A DNA stretch of 64,000 nt. Source: Apostichopus japonicus (Eukaryota > Echinodermata > Holothuroidea > Aspidochirotida > Stichopodidae). The translations under genes and the position numbers were made by a program. Shown in pieces: positions 14,701 through 29,700 of this stretch (positions are counted from its first letter, which is position 1; every line of letters begins with the position of its first letter). The DNA lies in the NCBI RefSeq assembly GCF_037975245.1, contig NC_092565.1, forward strand, positions 21,366,999 to 21,430,998, read 5' to 3'. The notes under the pieces are model-generated. The model was not told where the DNA came from, made no database searches, and saw nothing but the letters and a program-made list of their open reading frames with translations.

Positions 14701-17700
14701 ACCCTCACAAATTGCTTTTCTTTTTGTCTATCAAGAAATTCAATCGTCTCAGATGATCAGGCACCTGTTCAAAGTCAGCCTTGTAATGTGTGCACTGCCG
14801 TAACACTTATCTGCTATAACTGCCATCAAAATACGTCTACGTCATTGTTCTTCCAGTCAGTAGCAAAAAAATGCAACGTCATTCCTAGAGAAATCTCGTT
14901 CACCCATAGATTTAACTTAATTAAAACTCACATGAATGTCTAACGATATAAAAAACCACATCCCTCTCAATCAAAACATTAAGAAGAATGTAACTGGTAA
15001 ACTTTTTTTTTGAATTTATATGTCATTTGGAATCACTGTGAGGGAATATTCTGGTGGCTGATTGTGATTCCTTAAAACAAAATTGCTCAAGAGCACATCT
15101 TCATAGGAATTTTTTTTTTGGACAAAGGTATGAATATTTCACATCCGGTGATATTTTGTGAATTTATGTATCTGGCAACAGCAGAGTGAATGATGATCAC
15201 CATGGCAATGTAGCTGAAAATATTGTTTTTATTTTTAATCCTTCAAGTCATATTTCAATGATTCATCCACGGAGTATGGAAGTAGTGTTTCTACACATTT
15301 CTAACTTTGTAGAACATGGACATCAGCTAAGCCAACCACCTACTGTGAGATCCACTCCATGGAGTAACAGATGGTACAGCCAGTCACAATAGGTTACATT
15401 CAATCAACCATATACCTTGAGTCACAATAGGAACAAATATTTTGACATGGGCTTTGCAACCAGCAATGTGTGTAATATAATGATTCTCTCTCAGAAGAAA
15501 CTTTCATACATTGTCTGTAGTTCATTGTTTACTTTCAAATTTATGTTAATTTAAAATTTCAACTCAAAATAAACAACATAAATCAGTGATATTTTCAAAA
15601 TATCAAGTGATGTAAAATTAGTGGTATAAATCAGCCAAGGTTCACAATAATTTACAGCTATTACAATAACAAACAAAAAACCTTGACATAACATCTGTGA
15701 TCTACACCAAACAGGCAAAGAAACTTGAAACCTCCTTCTAATGCTTTTGAGATCTTGGTTCAAATGTTCAAGATATATACTCATTTATAATCTAATAAAC
15801 AGTCCCTTAAGACCACTGCTCTTTACTATACTTTCATCCAAACCAAACTCTTCTTCTGACAAAAATCTGACAAATACGTCCTGCACAAAGATATGATGGA
15901 TCACACCTTTGGCATATGTCCCTTCCCCCACCCCCTCACCCCCCCACCCACCTATGCACACTTACGCAAACAAGTCATTCACCTCCTACATATTCAGCTA
16001 TAAAGAAAATACAAACAGGAGTCAAAACATATTTCAGTTATTAAGATCATATATCTAAACTACTGTATTCTTTGCATTCAACTTTTAAGTGTCTAAAAGT
16101 GAGATTTTTTTGTTTTTTCTTTGAATGGCCTGAGGGTTTAGCTTGTGCTAACAACTAAAATGGGTATAATGCATTTTTTCCATCACTTTAAGGGGGAAAA
16201 AATGCTATCCTTTTCAAGAATTTCATAATAACTAATGCAAGTTTGCTATTGAGCTGTGAAGAATATTTCTTGCTAAAAGCAATGTTCCAAGTCCCAAAAC
16301 ACTCACACAAAGAGAGAGAGAGACATTAATAAGATTTCTGTGTAGGTGTTATAGACCTGACTTAAAATGGACAAAAAGGGCAATTCTGAGAGGTAACACA
16401 ACTTGGGATAGATGAACGGATAAAAACCTTACCTCAATTTCAATTTCAGGATGTCCATTCTTGGTGAGAGGCAAGACTGCAATGTTGTTGATACAATAAA
16501 CTTCATGGTCTTCATTAATTGTACCAACTGACCTTTGACCTTTAATAAGTAGTAGTTGCCAATCTCCATCTAAAGTGTACCAAAAAATAGATAAATGTTT
16601 CACAATTTTTAAGTGTGCATCATTCTTGTTCAACATGCAGTTATTTTTATCAGAGTTTTTTGCAATATTGACCACAACTGGCCTGAGCTACTAAAAATAA
16701 TCGACTTCTTGTAATTTAAAGATCCCAAACCATGTTTGGTTTTTCTGGGATTCCAGGGGATTAAAATTTATCCGGGAAATTTTGTGGAATTATACATAGT
16801 TAAGCTAGTAAGACTTGAGAATGATCGATTTGGATGGAAGAGGAGGTGGGCTTTGACCCTGAAGAAGGTCAGTGGGGTGTGGGGGAGGGGGCACAGTATT
16901 ATAATAGCACCAACTTTCATAAACTTGATTTGCATGCATACAGTATGTAGAGACAGGTTAAGAGATGAGTGCGGTATATAAAGGGACAATTACTCAACAA
17001 GTTTAGGTATTAAATTCAAAAGAGCTTAACAGTATAACTTAGTAAGATGAGAATGTTTCTACACTTCAACCTTGCCGGCCTCCACTGACCAGTGACTGCT
17101 ACCAAACAACAACCAGTCTTGTACCTACCAAGTGGCAGAGATGTAAACAAAGCAAGGAGAGTTCAACCAAGTTTTTGACATACAGAGTAACATTGCTGAG
17201 AAACCTGTCAAACTTTCACCCAAGGCATCAACAGATAATGGATCTAGGCCTGGTCAAGAGGGTCTACATCTCAAATATGGACGTCAGTTGAGGGGCTTTA
17301 CTTAACTGAGTTTTTGTGTTGTTCACCTCACCACGGATAAAGCAGATGTTTGCTCAAGTGCTAGTAAGATGGAATGCAAATAATAACAGCAATACAGCCC
17401 TTTCGCTTATACCTTTCAGACTTGACCTCTCAGCTCCGAAATGTATCCATCCGTTCTTGTACTCACGAAGGTGATCTACATAATACCAAGTACACCAACT
17501 GCAGTTCATGCGAGCTGCAGTCCTTTTCGTTTGTTTAAGATCCTTTTAATTTTCTCCTCTGTTTGATCTGATCTGACATTTCATATTCAACATAACAAAA
17601 ACAAAACTCACTCAGTTTATCTACAAAATATATGATCAATCGTTTGCACCTATCTATGGTGCCACCATTTTAATCATTCTTCCTTGTAATATCATTTGGT

Positions 17701-20700
17701 TCATGAATGTAGGATTTGGAACTCTTGAACTTGGGAGCTTTCAGGTTTCAGGGAAAAAGTACTTTTGGAATTTCATGCTAAACTTTAGCATACTCAAACT
17801 CAACAAAAGACATCCTTGGAACGTTAAAAATTGCCATACAGTGTTTAATATACAGTGTATATATGCCATTGTCCAGTACAATAATCACTATGATAACATG
17901 TGACCTCCAGGTCAGTTGCTTATTGGTCTATGCATCTATCCCTATAATCCACAATCCACAACACAGATTCTAAACGAGAAATTTCAACTTTTTTTATTTT
18001 GAAATGTATTACTATAAATTGCTAAATGGCTTTCAACAGTATTATTAATATCTAGAATTCTTTTTATCACCTGAACACTGCATTGCCTGATCAAATAATT
18101 TAACCCGGTGAAGTGCCGTCATTAAAGCTTTATCTGTTCCTTCCCTGAGTAAATCAATCATACTAGGGCACATTAACAGCGCGTGCCACGAGCAAATCTT
18201 TAAAGACATATAGCAAAACAACAACAACAAATCGTAAAATGAAATATATTTCCAATTAGGACTAAATTGAGATATCATTCCATAACATTTTATGACATGC
18301 AGGCAAAAGCTGATAATGAATGAAGAGAAAACTTGAGACAAAAAGCGGCAACTACAGTGACAACCATTCATACTTATGTATGAAAGTTACTGCACATTAT
18401 TCACTAGGTTTTGTGTACTAGGTTGGCAGAAGACAGTAAGTAGGAAAGTATCTTTCTGCATGTTACACAGCTTGTGCAACAGACTACCTGTTATAATGAA
18501 TCAATAGTTCATCCTCTTTCATTTACTGCTCATGTTATATGTCAATGCATGCACTGGTTAACTTACTGTTATACTACTGTACAGTATATACGGGAATTAT
18601 GTAATCTCACACTTTTGTTATTTGTCGCCGTTTGCCACCCTCCTGCTTTAAATGGATAATATTACCGGGAATACGTCAGCAGAGGTGAGCACTTCAGCTA
18701 ATGAGTCCCGAGATTTACAGGGAGAAGCCACGATCGGCCATCTGCACCAGTTTTGAATCTCAAACTGACGTGGTCACGCAGTGAGGAGAGAGATATGATC
18801 AGTTTGGCTTACAGACAGGTCAAAATATAACATGGGTCCTATTTTCAGGACATAATCAACTTATGCTTTGGTACTGTTCAAATTTGCAGTATGTCAATCA
18901 TTAACAGATCAGTGAGGAGATGGATGTGATTGAATTAGCTTACAGACACTTAAACATGACAACTCAGAACTGGTTTCATGACTAAATCAGTAAGTCTAGT
19001 TAAAACCTTTAACAAAATTCAAATTTGCCCAATCTAGATATATTCCACAAGAGTTTACAGTACGTTTATATTTTGGGTTTACTTAAGGGCGAGGAAGAGC
19101 ATAAGTAGGTAAACTTAATTTATCTAACGGAAAAGTACACATGTAGAGCAGAAATTTAGTGTTTGCAACATTCCCTTTTCAAAACATACGATATGTAGTT
19201 TCATATCAGGAATGCACTGGAAAATTTCTATTCTAGAAAGCTGCAAAACATTTAAGACTTCTGTACAAACATCTATACCATAAATCTGCTGTGTATCTTA
19301 AATTTGCAAATGTTATCTGTATTTTGCCCATCTTGTTACATGTTGCCAGGTAAATTATTCCCTGATCTTAAATATTGTTTTGCACAAAACGCACAACTCA
19401 GGCTAATTTACTCAGCATTGTATTACATACTTGTTTTAACATGTCAGCACTGAGGTCTAACAGGTAGTTAAACTTACCATATATATATCGCCATATGTAC
19501 ATAAGTTTCAAGTATTGAGAAGCAGCTAATAAATCTCGCACAGCTTTGTCCAATATCAAGTGATATCTATTTCACACCACATGCCTACAGCAGCTCAAAT
19601 AAACAGTGCATACTGTATGTGATCAACTTATCCCCCCTGCCCTCCTCTCTCCCCTCCTGGGAGACCTATAAACACTTGACTTATGTTAGCTTTGAATTCT
19701 CGGAGGAAACTAATGCATGTCATACAATTCTATGATTTCACATCTTCTTCTACAGTATATTAAATATAGCATTTAACAAGGATGAGCAAGCACTGAGGCT
19801 CACTGTGGATTTCAGTGTTAGAAAGCAATGTAACAACTAGTGTGATACATTAACCAAATGATGAATGATTTTGGGGGGTTTTGTCTCCTTTTAAGGTACA
19901 CCTTCTCTTACTATTTGAGTAAAACCTCCACTAACAAGCTACCACAAATTTCACACAAAACTATTACATATATACCTGGCTATATATACCAACATCTATG
20001 GTATTAAATCTATACCTGAATTCACAATTGTTAGCATATCAATTGCTCTGCACTGCAGCATGTTTGTTTATAGTTTGAACTGTAACTTTGTTTTTAGAGA
20101 GTTAAGTCCAGTAAACATTGATAAATGTCAAACAATTCCAGCAGATCGTCTGTGAACGTCTGTTAATGGGGCCTCATGATAGTTAACTACATGTTGGAAT
20201 AATCCTGGCATTCCATTATCTCTTGTGTATATCTTATGAGATGGAATGTATCTTGTTTAGCTTTAAAGTACTTTGGTGAATAATTTATAAAAGTGCCAAT
20301 AGAAAGTCATACAAAACTAAGATCTTTGCATGCTCAGTTAAAATTCTGCATTCCTAGAGCGTAAATTGGTCTTTCCTTTTTACAGCTAGATATATGTGCA
20401 GCCATATATCTATGGAAGAGAAGATATATATATCTTCATTGTTTTGCTATTTTTAGTTATCTGGTGCAATTTTTTTGTTTTATTGTATGATATCTTTTAG
20501 GTATTCATTTCTGTACAGCGCTTTGAGATTTTATTGGAAAGCGCTTTATAAATAGCACATATTAAATTTACTATTAAATATATGCATGGCCCCAACTTTG
20601 ACAATTTATACAAAACTTAAAAAAATACTGAGTATTTCTATTTTCTTCCATGTTGTCCTTCTCTTAATAAGCCTCTTGGTGTAGTCAGAAGTGATCTAAG

Positions 20701-23700
20701 GAGCTCTCCAATAAGTCCATAACTGCCTTCATGGAATATTTAAAACAAAACAAATCATTTTGACAGAGACAATTTAAACAAAAAATTGCCTTGAGGCTGT
20801 CTGAATGTTTAAGACATGAACATGACATATAACTTGATCTTTAGATCAAGGATTTCTCTCTTTTTTCTCCTTTTCTTTTACACTTTTGAAAACATATGAT
20901 TGAGGGGAATGCTTGAACAGACTTGAACAGAAACACACTGCAGTGTATTATAAATGCAAACACTGTAATGGCTTGCAACTTTCATACCTAGACAGACTCT
21001 GTGACTGATGTCATGTTGGAAGAGGTTTCACAAATTTGCCAATTCTTTGTAAAAGAACGATATTTTGAGGGCAAAGAGAAATGTATTGCACCTCAATGAA
21101 ATGACGGGACTACATGTACGCAGTCTATGTTTATGATGAAATGCGTAAGTGCACTTAGTAAAGCGTCATTACTGTAGTGATAAACGTAGTTAGTAAATCA
21201 AACACAATGAACATGATGTTCTGGGATTCGGCAGTTCTCTAAAGCGTGAGGGAAAAAGGGAAGGATGGAGATTTTCTGAAATGGTTTGTAAAGGGTAATG
21301 AATTTGGCCAAGTTTGTTTGACAGATAGTATTGTTCTGGCATCGTTAAGGAATTCTTCACATTTAAGGACGTGTAACTTGCTAGGCCTACTGTATTTATT
21401 ACCAAGGAGAAAATATAGGGCATTAAGTGTTTACGTTTTGCATAGTAACTTTTACATCTCTTGATTTTGTTCCTAAAGCCATAAAATACTGCAAACAGTT
21501 GAAGTTACACTATTGTTTTGTGTACAAAATGTGCATTACATCTTTGGGATGTAAATTGCAAAGCAACTCTAGATATTGTGATATCCATGTAATGGAGCCC
21601 TCCAGCATTAACAAAGGAGTGCACTGCAGAATAGGTCCAGATGTGCACAACCAGCTGTACTGTATACAGATCTCTTTATATTGAAGTAACAAGCGTTCAT
21701 TAGCATGCAAACGTGTGCTAGGGAATTGATTTTTAAGGCTCCACATGCAAGTTCAGCTGAGAGAAAAATTGAGGTGCCTGAAACAGTTTGTTTGGCTGGA
21801 AACTTAGGATGCATATGTTCAAATGATCTATTCTCCAATAATTTCAAAAGAATGTGTGGATACTACAGTATACTAGTAATGAACTTGTGGTACCACCTTG
21901 CTCCTAAAACTCATAGCAACAGCTTGTCAAGTTTCGCAGAACCACAATCTGACAGTGCTATACCCTATGTCAATTTTGTCGGTAGTTGGGGAGCCCCATT
22001 ATGCAAGAAGCTTGTATGTGAACATTTAATGGCTTGTTGAGATGGATACAATCTTCACCCCAACTGATGCAAAAGAGAGAGCTAAAAAATAAAATTGAAC
22101 AAAACTTCATTGAAAAGCAGACAAGCTGAATTTCCAAAAGTTTGATAGTCACATATTAACATATATTATGCCTTTAATAATTATACCATGTAGCTACTGA
22201 AGTTAAATTAATATCGTTATCTACTGTTTGCACTTTCCTTGAATATACTGTAAAAGGGCCATTCTCGGTCACGTGTGTGATGAAAAATGGGGAGATTTGC
22301 ACTTTACCACTAAGTAACTACTTCTAGGTAAAGAAAGTTGGGTTGATTGTAGTACTTAAGTATGCACTAGGGGACTCTTTTACAAAACCATATATAGCTT
22401 AGCCAAAATCAGAACATTCTTGTGCTGGCAGAGGTCATATAAAGGTCGGTCACATGTGTGACCTGAAATGAAACTGGCTTTTTTGCACAAAAAAACATTG
22501 GCAAATTCCTCAGTTTCTAAGAGGGCTGGATAACCCATGCATCATCAAGTAATTTTGACTCAAATATGTTAGAGTTATTTTACATATCTAGACACAAACA
22601 TATACTGTAGTATCAATCCAGTACAGTCTGTAATTAATGCTATCTAAAACATATTACATGCTGCACAGACTACTGTATGTACAGGTTGTGGCATTTCAAT
22701 TTTTAATTTCTCCTAGCAGCACAGTAAAAAAAAAAACTTGTGCCCATTAAATTTGTTTAAAGAGTTTACTTGCAATCAATGGAATTTTCTTTGAAGCATA
22801 CAGTTTGAAACATGTCTACTAACAAGGGGTGGGCATTAATTAAGCTACGGCGCAGAAGGCAATTTGCCATCAATGATTACTCATACTGTCGTGCCCCTTT
22901 AATACAGTTTCTGTCCGCAGCCCTCATCATGATCTCAATCATTAGACTATCAAACTAAATCAGGAATTCAAAATGCATCGTAAAACTCCAGCATTGTAAT
23001 TTTGTAATGGAAAGCAGCTACTCAGCAAACATGTTATTCTGCATTTATCTAGCTCTGTCTGTTAGTCTGGAAGAAAACAGAGATGCTTGTATTCTTGTTC
23101 CTTGTTTCTGTAGCCTACACCTCTTCTATCTCCCTTAGACAGAAATGCCTTGGTGCCTTTCAAATTTTGAAAATTGCCATACATTGTATGTCATATTTGA
23201 AAGCTGAAAACTACATAGTGATGTCCAGCACTCCAGCTGTATTTCAATAAAAATCCAAGGCAATGTTTGACATAATTGCCCTAAAAATTTGTCTTGCCCC
23301 TCTCCATCATTAATTTCAGACTTTGGAGGCCTACAGTAACTACAAATGATGCACAATTCATTCCTTCCTAGTTTGAACGGGTGGGTATACAACATATCAA
23401 AATTAGATCTATAGAGTCATCTCTTGATAATAAGTCTCAGTCTAATGTACCATTTATTACGACTTAATGCAGGTCTATTAAAAGGAGAGCATTTAATCAG
23501 ATTAGTCCGTTGACTGACCAGGTTTCATGGCTAAGGAGAGGCTAATTTCCTCTTTCAATGAAAGTGACCATTGATGATGGAGTGTATGTAAGAATGACAA
23601 TGGTAACAGAATCCTATTCATCAATAAGCTTGGTTGTAAGCAGAAACTGTGTGCAGGTTATATACAGTACCATACACAGTGCAAGTTTACAGTAGCCTAC

Positions 23701-23719
23701 AGTATTAACATAAGGCTGG

Positions 23720-23776
<57 letters not shown>

Positions 23777-26700
23777 AAATAAGTTGTAGAAAATTGTTGA
23801 AGTTTCCTTAACTAATACTTGAAATGTAACTATGCCTTCAAGATAATGACACTTATGTACATGTGCCTTACTACCGTAGGTAACATGATGCTGGAATATA
23901 TCAAAAATATCTCTAAATACTGTATGATTCTAGCTGATGGCAAAGTTAGCTACTTCATTATGCAGTTAAAGGAGTGATCACTGATCTATCTCTTGAAAGC
24001 CTTGCTAGATCATCTTCTCAACAGTCTGCAATTAGTAATTATCTATCATAGAAAAACAGACTGGCTACTGCATTTTTAATGAAGCAGACAACATCTCACT
24101 TGTAAATTTTGATGTTATATAATTTCACCCATCAGTGAATACATGATCGCATCTGTCAGTCCATCTTTAACAGTGGTTGAATAATATCTTCCTTTCCTGT
24201 GAAAAGCTTGCCTTTATACCGGGTGATATATACAGCCTTCACGACATTAACAACAGAAAGCAAAACCATAGCTCTAAAGTTACATGGATATTACGGTGCA
24301 ATATGTTGAAGTGGAATCACTTTAGGATGGAATTACTAACTAAAGATTGTCTTTTTGTCAGAGAAGCTTAAAAATTGTTGCACTTGATGTGATTGTTGAC
24401 ACTTCATTTTCCTTTGAATTACCAGAATATCCCTTTCAGAGCAAGTTATACAATGATTTTCCAATTAGACGTTCTACATAGTAGTTCACTATATATATGT
24501 AGTAAACCCTGCCATGACGTCATGCACGGTTAAATAAAATATGAGGATTGAAGGAAAATATACTAACTAGTCATTAGCACTGACATTACTGATTAACAAG
24601 TGAATGATTCCAATGTTGTAGCAAGACAGATATGCAGTAGATATTTATTCACAATAGTCATTAATGATTCAAATCATGAATTATTCCGTCTCCATGACAA
24701 CATGAAGATTGCAAAGAAGAGTAGCTTAGTCTCAATACCTGTTTGCTGATGAATTTCGGAAAACAAACTTCCGAAGTAGATACAATGTTTCTTATTCTAA
24801 ATGCACTCTGACCAGGTGGGTTAATGGAGAAAGGCTGTTGCAATCAAAAGAAAGAAATTTATTTTCTGTTGCCCTTATGACAAGAATGATTTAACCGTAA
24901 AATCGCTGCGACCGCCCATGTCAAATGCAAACAAATTAGTCTACACATGCGGCCCGATCAAGATTTTTAAGCAGTCCTATACTCGTATCTTCTCCTTTTT
25001 ACAATTCCACGGAGGAAACATCTGAAAACACCTGTTTATTTATTGCAATGGAAGGAAATGACACAATTTTGCAAGCTACATTGGTAAGAACGAGAGGAAG
25101 ATCCTGTACTATTCAAGAGAAAGGACCTAAGACAGGCTAGCCAGAAAAGTGGAACTCCTAGGCCTAACGGTAGTAAACAAAACAGAGATATTTGTTTGGC
25201 GAATGATCTGTTGGGCAGGGCTTGCAAATCTTGATTGAAGTTTGTAGAATCTACGGACTTGGTAATAAATCTGGCGAATTTTACTCAGCTCAAATTGTTT
25301 AACGAAAGATAACTCGATAAAACTATGAATATTGATTTAAAAATAGCATAGAACGGTGTCATTTTCACTGAGCTTTTAGACTTAGTGCAGTAAGCTGGAA
25401 AGGTCGAAGTGTAAATTTGGCAGACAAGTTCTGAGACTTTAAATGCTACAGTAAGTAACAGGAACATTCATGAGGAATGCCCTGACCTTGTTAGAAATTA
25501 TTTACAACTCACATTTTGTTTAGCAATTTTGAGGACTTTGAACTCTGCTTCACATAAAATTTGCTGAAAATGGTATTGTGCTTTTGCAACAACAAAAAAG
25601 TGCCCTATTTCTACACATTTTGGAAAACAGATGCCTTTGTTTCCAAACACATTTTTGCACCAACAAAAAATTATTGATCACATCATGTGCAAGCAACACT
25701 CTCCCACCTCACCTCACCTATTCCCCACCCCCTCTCTCATTCTGCAAACCCCTTTTGGTGTAAATCATTTGTACCATGAGAAGCACTCTACTGATGTTTC
25801 TTAGTAGGAAATTATTTTACTGTTCAACAGTTATTGTAAGTTCTGAAGACCAAGATCACATATATTATAAATAGTGTTTGGTTTTTCACTTTAAAAGTAA
25901 ACAACCTTAATACAAAATCGAATGTTGCATAACAATGTGTTTATATATACAGTACTTTATATTATTCAGCACAAACAGACACCAATTCAGTCAAATCTAA
26001 TTGTACAGACAGACCACCAGTGCAACTAACACATCCTACACGATACACCAAAACATGCTTTATTTTTATATCAAACTTGTAACCAGTTAATATTGTGACA
26101 AGATCAATGGTGGATAGCCTTGATTCAATTTTGCAGTCATATATTTTTCCAGTTTTAAAATCAATATTCTTAACAACAACAAAATTCAATATTTTTGGTA
26201 GTTGTGAAAGAATTCAGTTACAAACAATTATTGCTCACCTTCCCGACTGAAATGAAAAACACAATCGAAAAGATGAACCCATGCAAAAGCAAATGAGAAA
26301 ATTAAATTATTTCTGTAGTTTAAAACTGGAACTGCTAAAAGTGTCTGAACAATACCAGGTTAACAGAAAATGTGAATATTAAAGTACCTTTAGAAGTATT
26401 ACAGAGGCAGAGAATTAGGGGTAAGTTTAGTCCAAACTGAGTTCTATTCAAAAGTGCTGGATACTAAAATCATATGATAGCAATGCAGGTCACTACAGTA
26501 TCTTCATAAGGCAGCTTCCATTTCCAGGTAAAACATCAGTATTTCTTTTTGAGTAACACTTTAAAGGTTTGGAAACTGTTGACTAATATATACATCTATG
26601 CAAACATTTTCAGCAGGTTTTTCCAAAGTAGGCTTGACAACCAGTTTAAAGAGTTCATTTGCCCACTGGCAGGAGAACATTAGAACTTGCTACAATTTCA

Positions 26701-29700
26701 CAAAAGGTTTTTAAAATGAATGGGATGTCACTTTCATGCAACAATGATCTTTTTGAAAACTGCATTTCTTAAATAATAGAATATACAGTTACACGTCCAA
26801 CCTGCCTCGACCAGCATATCAAGACTTAAAGGGATGAAAATTTATTTTTTTACTTCATATAACATGAACATACTGTAAGCATCCTGATGAAATTTACATT
26901 TCAATTCCTGCCTACTGTGTTTGACATATTAGCATTTGAAAGTGGCATGTTTTGTACCCAAAGTGAACTTGAACCAAACAGGGGTGATGTCATAGAAACA
27001 CAATGACCTTTTTCTTTTTAAAAAATTTACATCCAATTTTCTACTTCAAAATTGGAATACATCTCGATATGAACACTTCAGCCATTGGTACTGTACGTTG
27101 CTTACTTCAAGTTTGAACCCTATCTAATCCAGTCTACACAATCAAGTGAAAAATAAAGAAAACAAAACATTTTGCTGCCAGTATGCAACTACAGTATAAC
27201 AACACACCTGTTTGCTTCAAGTTTACTGATCATGGTAAACTGTGACCATTTCAATTTTTCAATATCTCGATAAGGCTGTTTCAGAATTGCTTGCAAATTT
27301 CCCCAGGATGATCAGAATATGTGTCTCTTTCATAAGTCAGAAATAAAATTTTCACCTGGACTATCCTTTAAAGGGTGTGAAGACTCGCGCACAAAGAAAC
27401 ATCTCATGACGGTAATCTGACCTAGTTTCGAATGAGGTGTAACAGAAGTGTTAGACACCACCATCGATCCCAGAAAAAACACACACAGCTTGCTACCGTC
27501 GGTAATTAGACACTAGTGTACAGTCAATACATACAGCTACGGTCAATACCCACAACACAGTGTACATAGCAGCGATGGACATCTCAGGTCTAGATAAAAG
27601 ATAACAAGGTATCACATTTCATTACTGTCTGCATTTTGTAGCGACAAGAAAAAAACTTCAGTTGCTTGTTAAAAGTTAACTTTTTCAGAGCGCGGCAAAT
27701 GGTTGGGGCGAGTCTTCAATGCCTTTAAATTCACTGGAAGGTTATGAATGAATCTCTCAGTCACTTGCAGATACCATGGTCACATTAGCATGATCTGTTA
27801 CATAATAATGGTGTCAAGTGTGTTAGTAGCTCCTTGGTCAATTCTGAACTTGGTACCTGATGCTATTGGAACAATCAACACTCTTTGTTTGCCCCATTCA
27901 CTAGCAAGGCTGAAGGTCAATTTAGAAGGTCAAAATCCCAGGTGATTCAGATATAGCTTTAGATGAGAGATGTGTGCTTTTGAATGCAACAATATAGGGC
28001 AAAAATGTCTCAGAATTTGTCTCATTAATGTCATGAAAAACAATGTCTTTCATTTACTGATGTCTAGCAGCTCTGCAATATGTCGTACCACTGCCATTTA
28101 AATTAGCATACAGACCTCAGCAGTCAGCACATGAGATGACTGTTTGTTATGGGTACTGGATAGGGATACATACCTTACTACCAACAACAGCAAGTGAGAG
28201 TGAAGTAATAATCAGCCATTGGTGACAAGTGATCATAGTTATAGAATCAAGATATTATTTATATACATGCAAAACTTGCACATTTAACTTGGAAATTACT
28301 AATACATTGCCAAACTTTGTCTAATTGACCAAATCTTATTATCAAATGCAATGCAATCCAATCAAGTATCATTTTGGATAAGTTCAACAAAACTAGCTTC
28401 AGAGAATGTTCAATGCATCCGTCCAGCGTCAGTGAAAGTAAATGGTTGAATGCACTAAATGTCACACATGACATAGTTTGCCAGCAGTACATAAATTTAG
28501 ACACACAAAATGTACTATTAAAACAAAAGATATTACTTGGATTGTCCAAGTAACGGCAGCTCCACAAACACTTCTTGCAACATATCCTGTAATGTACAGA
28601 TAAAAGCTGATTTGAAACATATTAACTCACCTCTGTGGATTTGAATTTTTCCAATCACTCCATAAATGACTCCCAGACATACAGGGTTCCATGCTGTGGC
28701 AAGTTCAGACCCTAGAAATTAAAGGAAACAATTTAACATTCATTTATGTCATACTGGGAATTTAATGCAAAACTTTTAAGTAGTCAGCAGAATGCACATA
28801 GCATTAGTTTTAAACTAGGTTCAGAAATTAATGAGCCACATGGGTTAGTAAACTAAGCTGTTGAGTGATGACATTGAGTATAAAAGTATGTTTACCCTGA
28901 CGTCAAGCTTTCTCTTTTGGCAAATCTTGTGTCCTTTTGCTCTAATTCCTGTTAAATATGAACTATTAAACCATTAAATCCCACTGACGAGAGAGTGTCC
29001 TAGAACCCCTACAACTAATACTACAAGAGCTCAATGGGCACTATGGTTCCTTGCTTAGTGGAATTATTAAAGTGTTGAATGTCATCACCAAATATCATAC
29101 TATTTATGCCCACACGTACCAGCGATTAACCAACAACTATATTTCTAAGATTGGATATATAATCTGATTCAAGGCTGTGGAGTTATTGTAATTTTACAAT
29201 GTTGGCGCCTCCCAAAGATATAAGGCCTGATTAAATTTTGCATCTATATTGTCCCAATCATATTTGGCCCCGACAAAGTGGCTCAAAATATATTAACCCC
29301 CTTAAAATTGAACCCCAAAAAATGTGGGGCCGAATGGTCCCAAAAATATTGAACCCCACAAATTTGGGCCCAAAGAATGTGTTGCAAAATGCATTTTAGG
29401 TGGTAATCAAATTTGGGCCCACCCAAAAAATGTACGCCTACATGTAACAGCTATTAACCAACAACTGAATACCAAGTTTGGTTACAATCCCACTTAAGGT
29501 TGTGGAGTTATTGCAGTGTAAAGATTTTTACGTTTGACGCCATAACCTCATTAATATTCATTAAGGTCCATCCCAAAAACGATAGGGTACACCTTCTCAC
29601 TATAATGCATCTACATAGCAAGTATAGCGTTGTTAAGTTATAGCAGACCCAAGTGTCACAGACAAACACACTCGTATACACATGCCAACCTGACTGCAGA

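Larger units (their letters stand above)
16570..28630. other. INPP5F intron 2 (12 kb)
   Basis: The largest intron seen. It holds a possible nested exon chain at 17.1-18.8 kb, a LINE/SINE-type hairpin at 20517-20545 and the (GAC)18 tract at 23723-23776. The remainder is AT-rich, with many short ATG ORFs on both strands that show no splice logic or recognisable motifs. Confidence 0.6.

Noticed and set aside
16529-16541. Perfect DR1 (TGACCTTTGACCT) at this site
   Set aside because: It lies within INPP5F coding exon 3, where the bases are explained by conserved codons (KGQRSVG); regulatory meaning is not supported.
18651-18755. Plus-strand ORF starting [11 protein letters not shown] with a gtgagc donor-like site
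   Set aside because: Only 34 codons, no motif, and overlapping a more protein-like minus-strand segment; no downstream partner exon found.
19491-19580. Minus-strand open segment containing [19 protein letters not shown] with a gtaagt donor
   Set aside because: Its acceptor is poor and its phase does not fit the neighbouring candidate exons at 18.0-18.2 kb.
23135-23395. 86-codon minus-strand ORF with several Cys
   Set aside because: No family resemblance, no conserved Cys spacing, and similar ORFs are common by chance in this intron.
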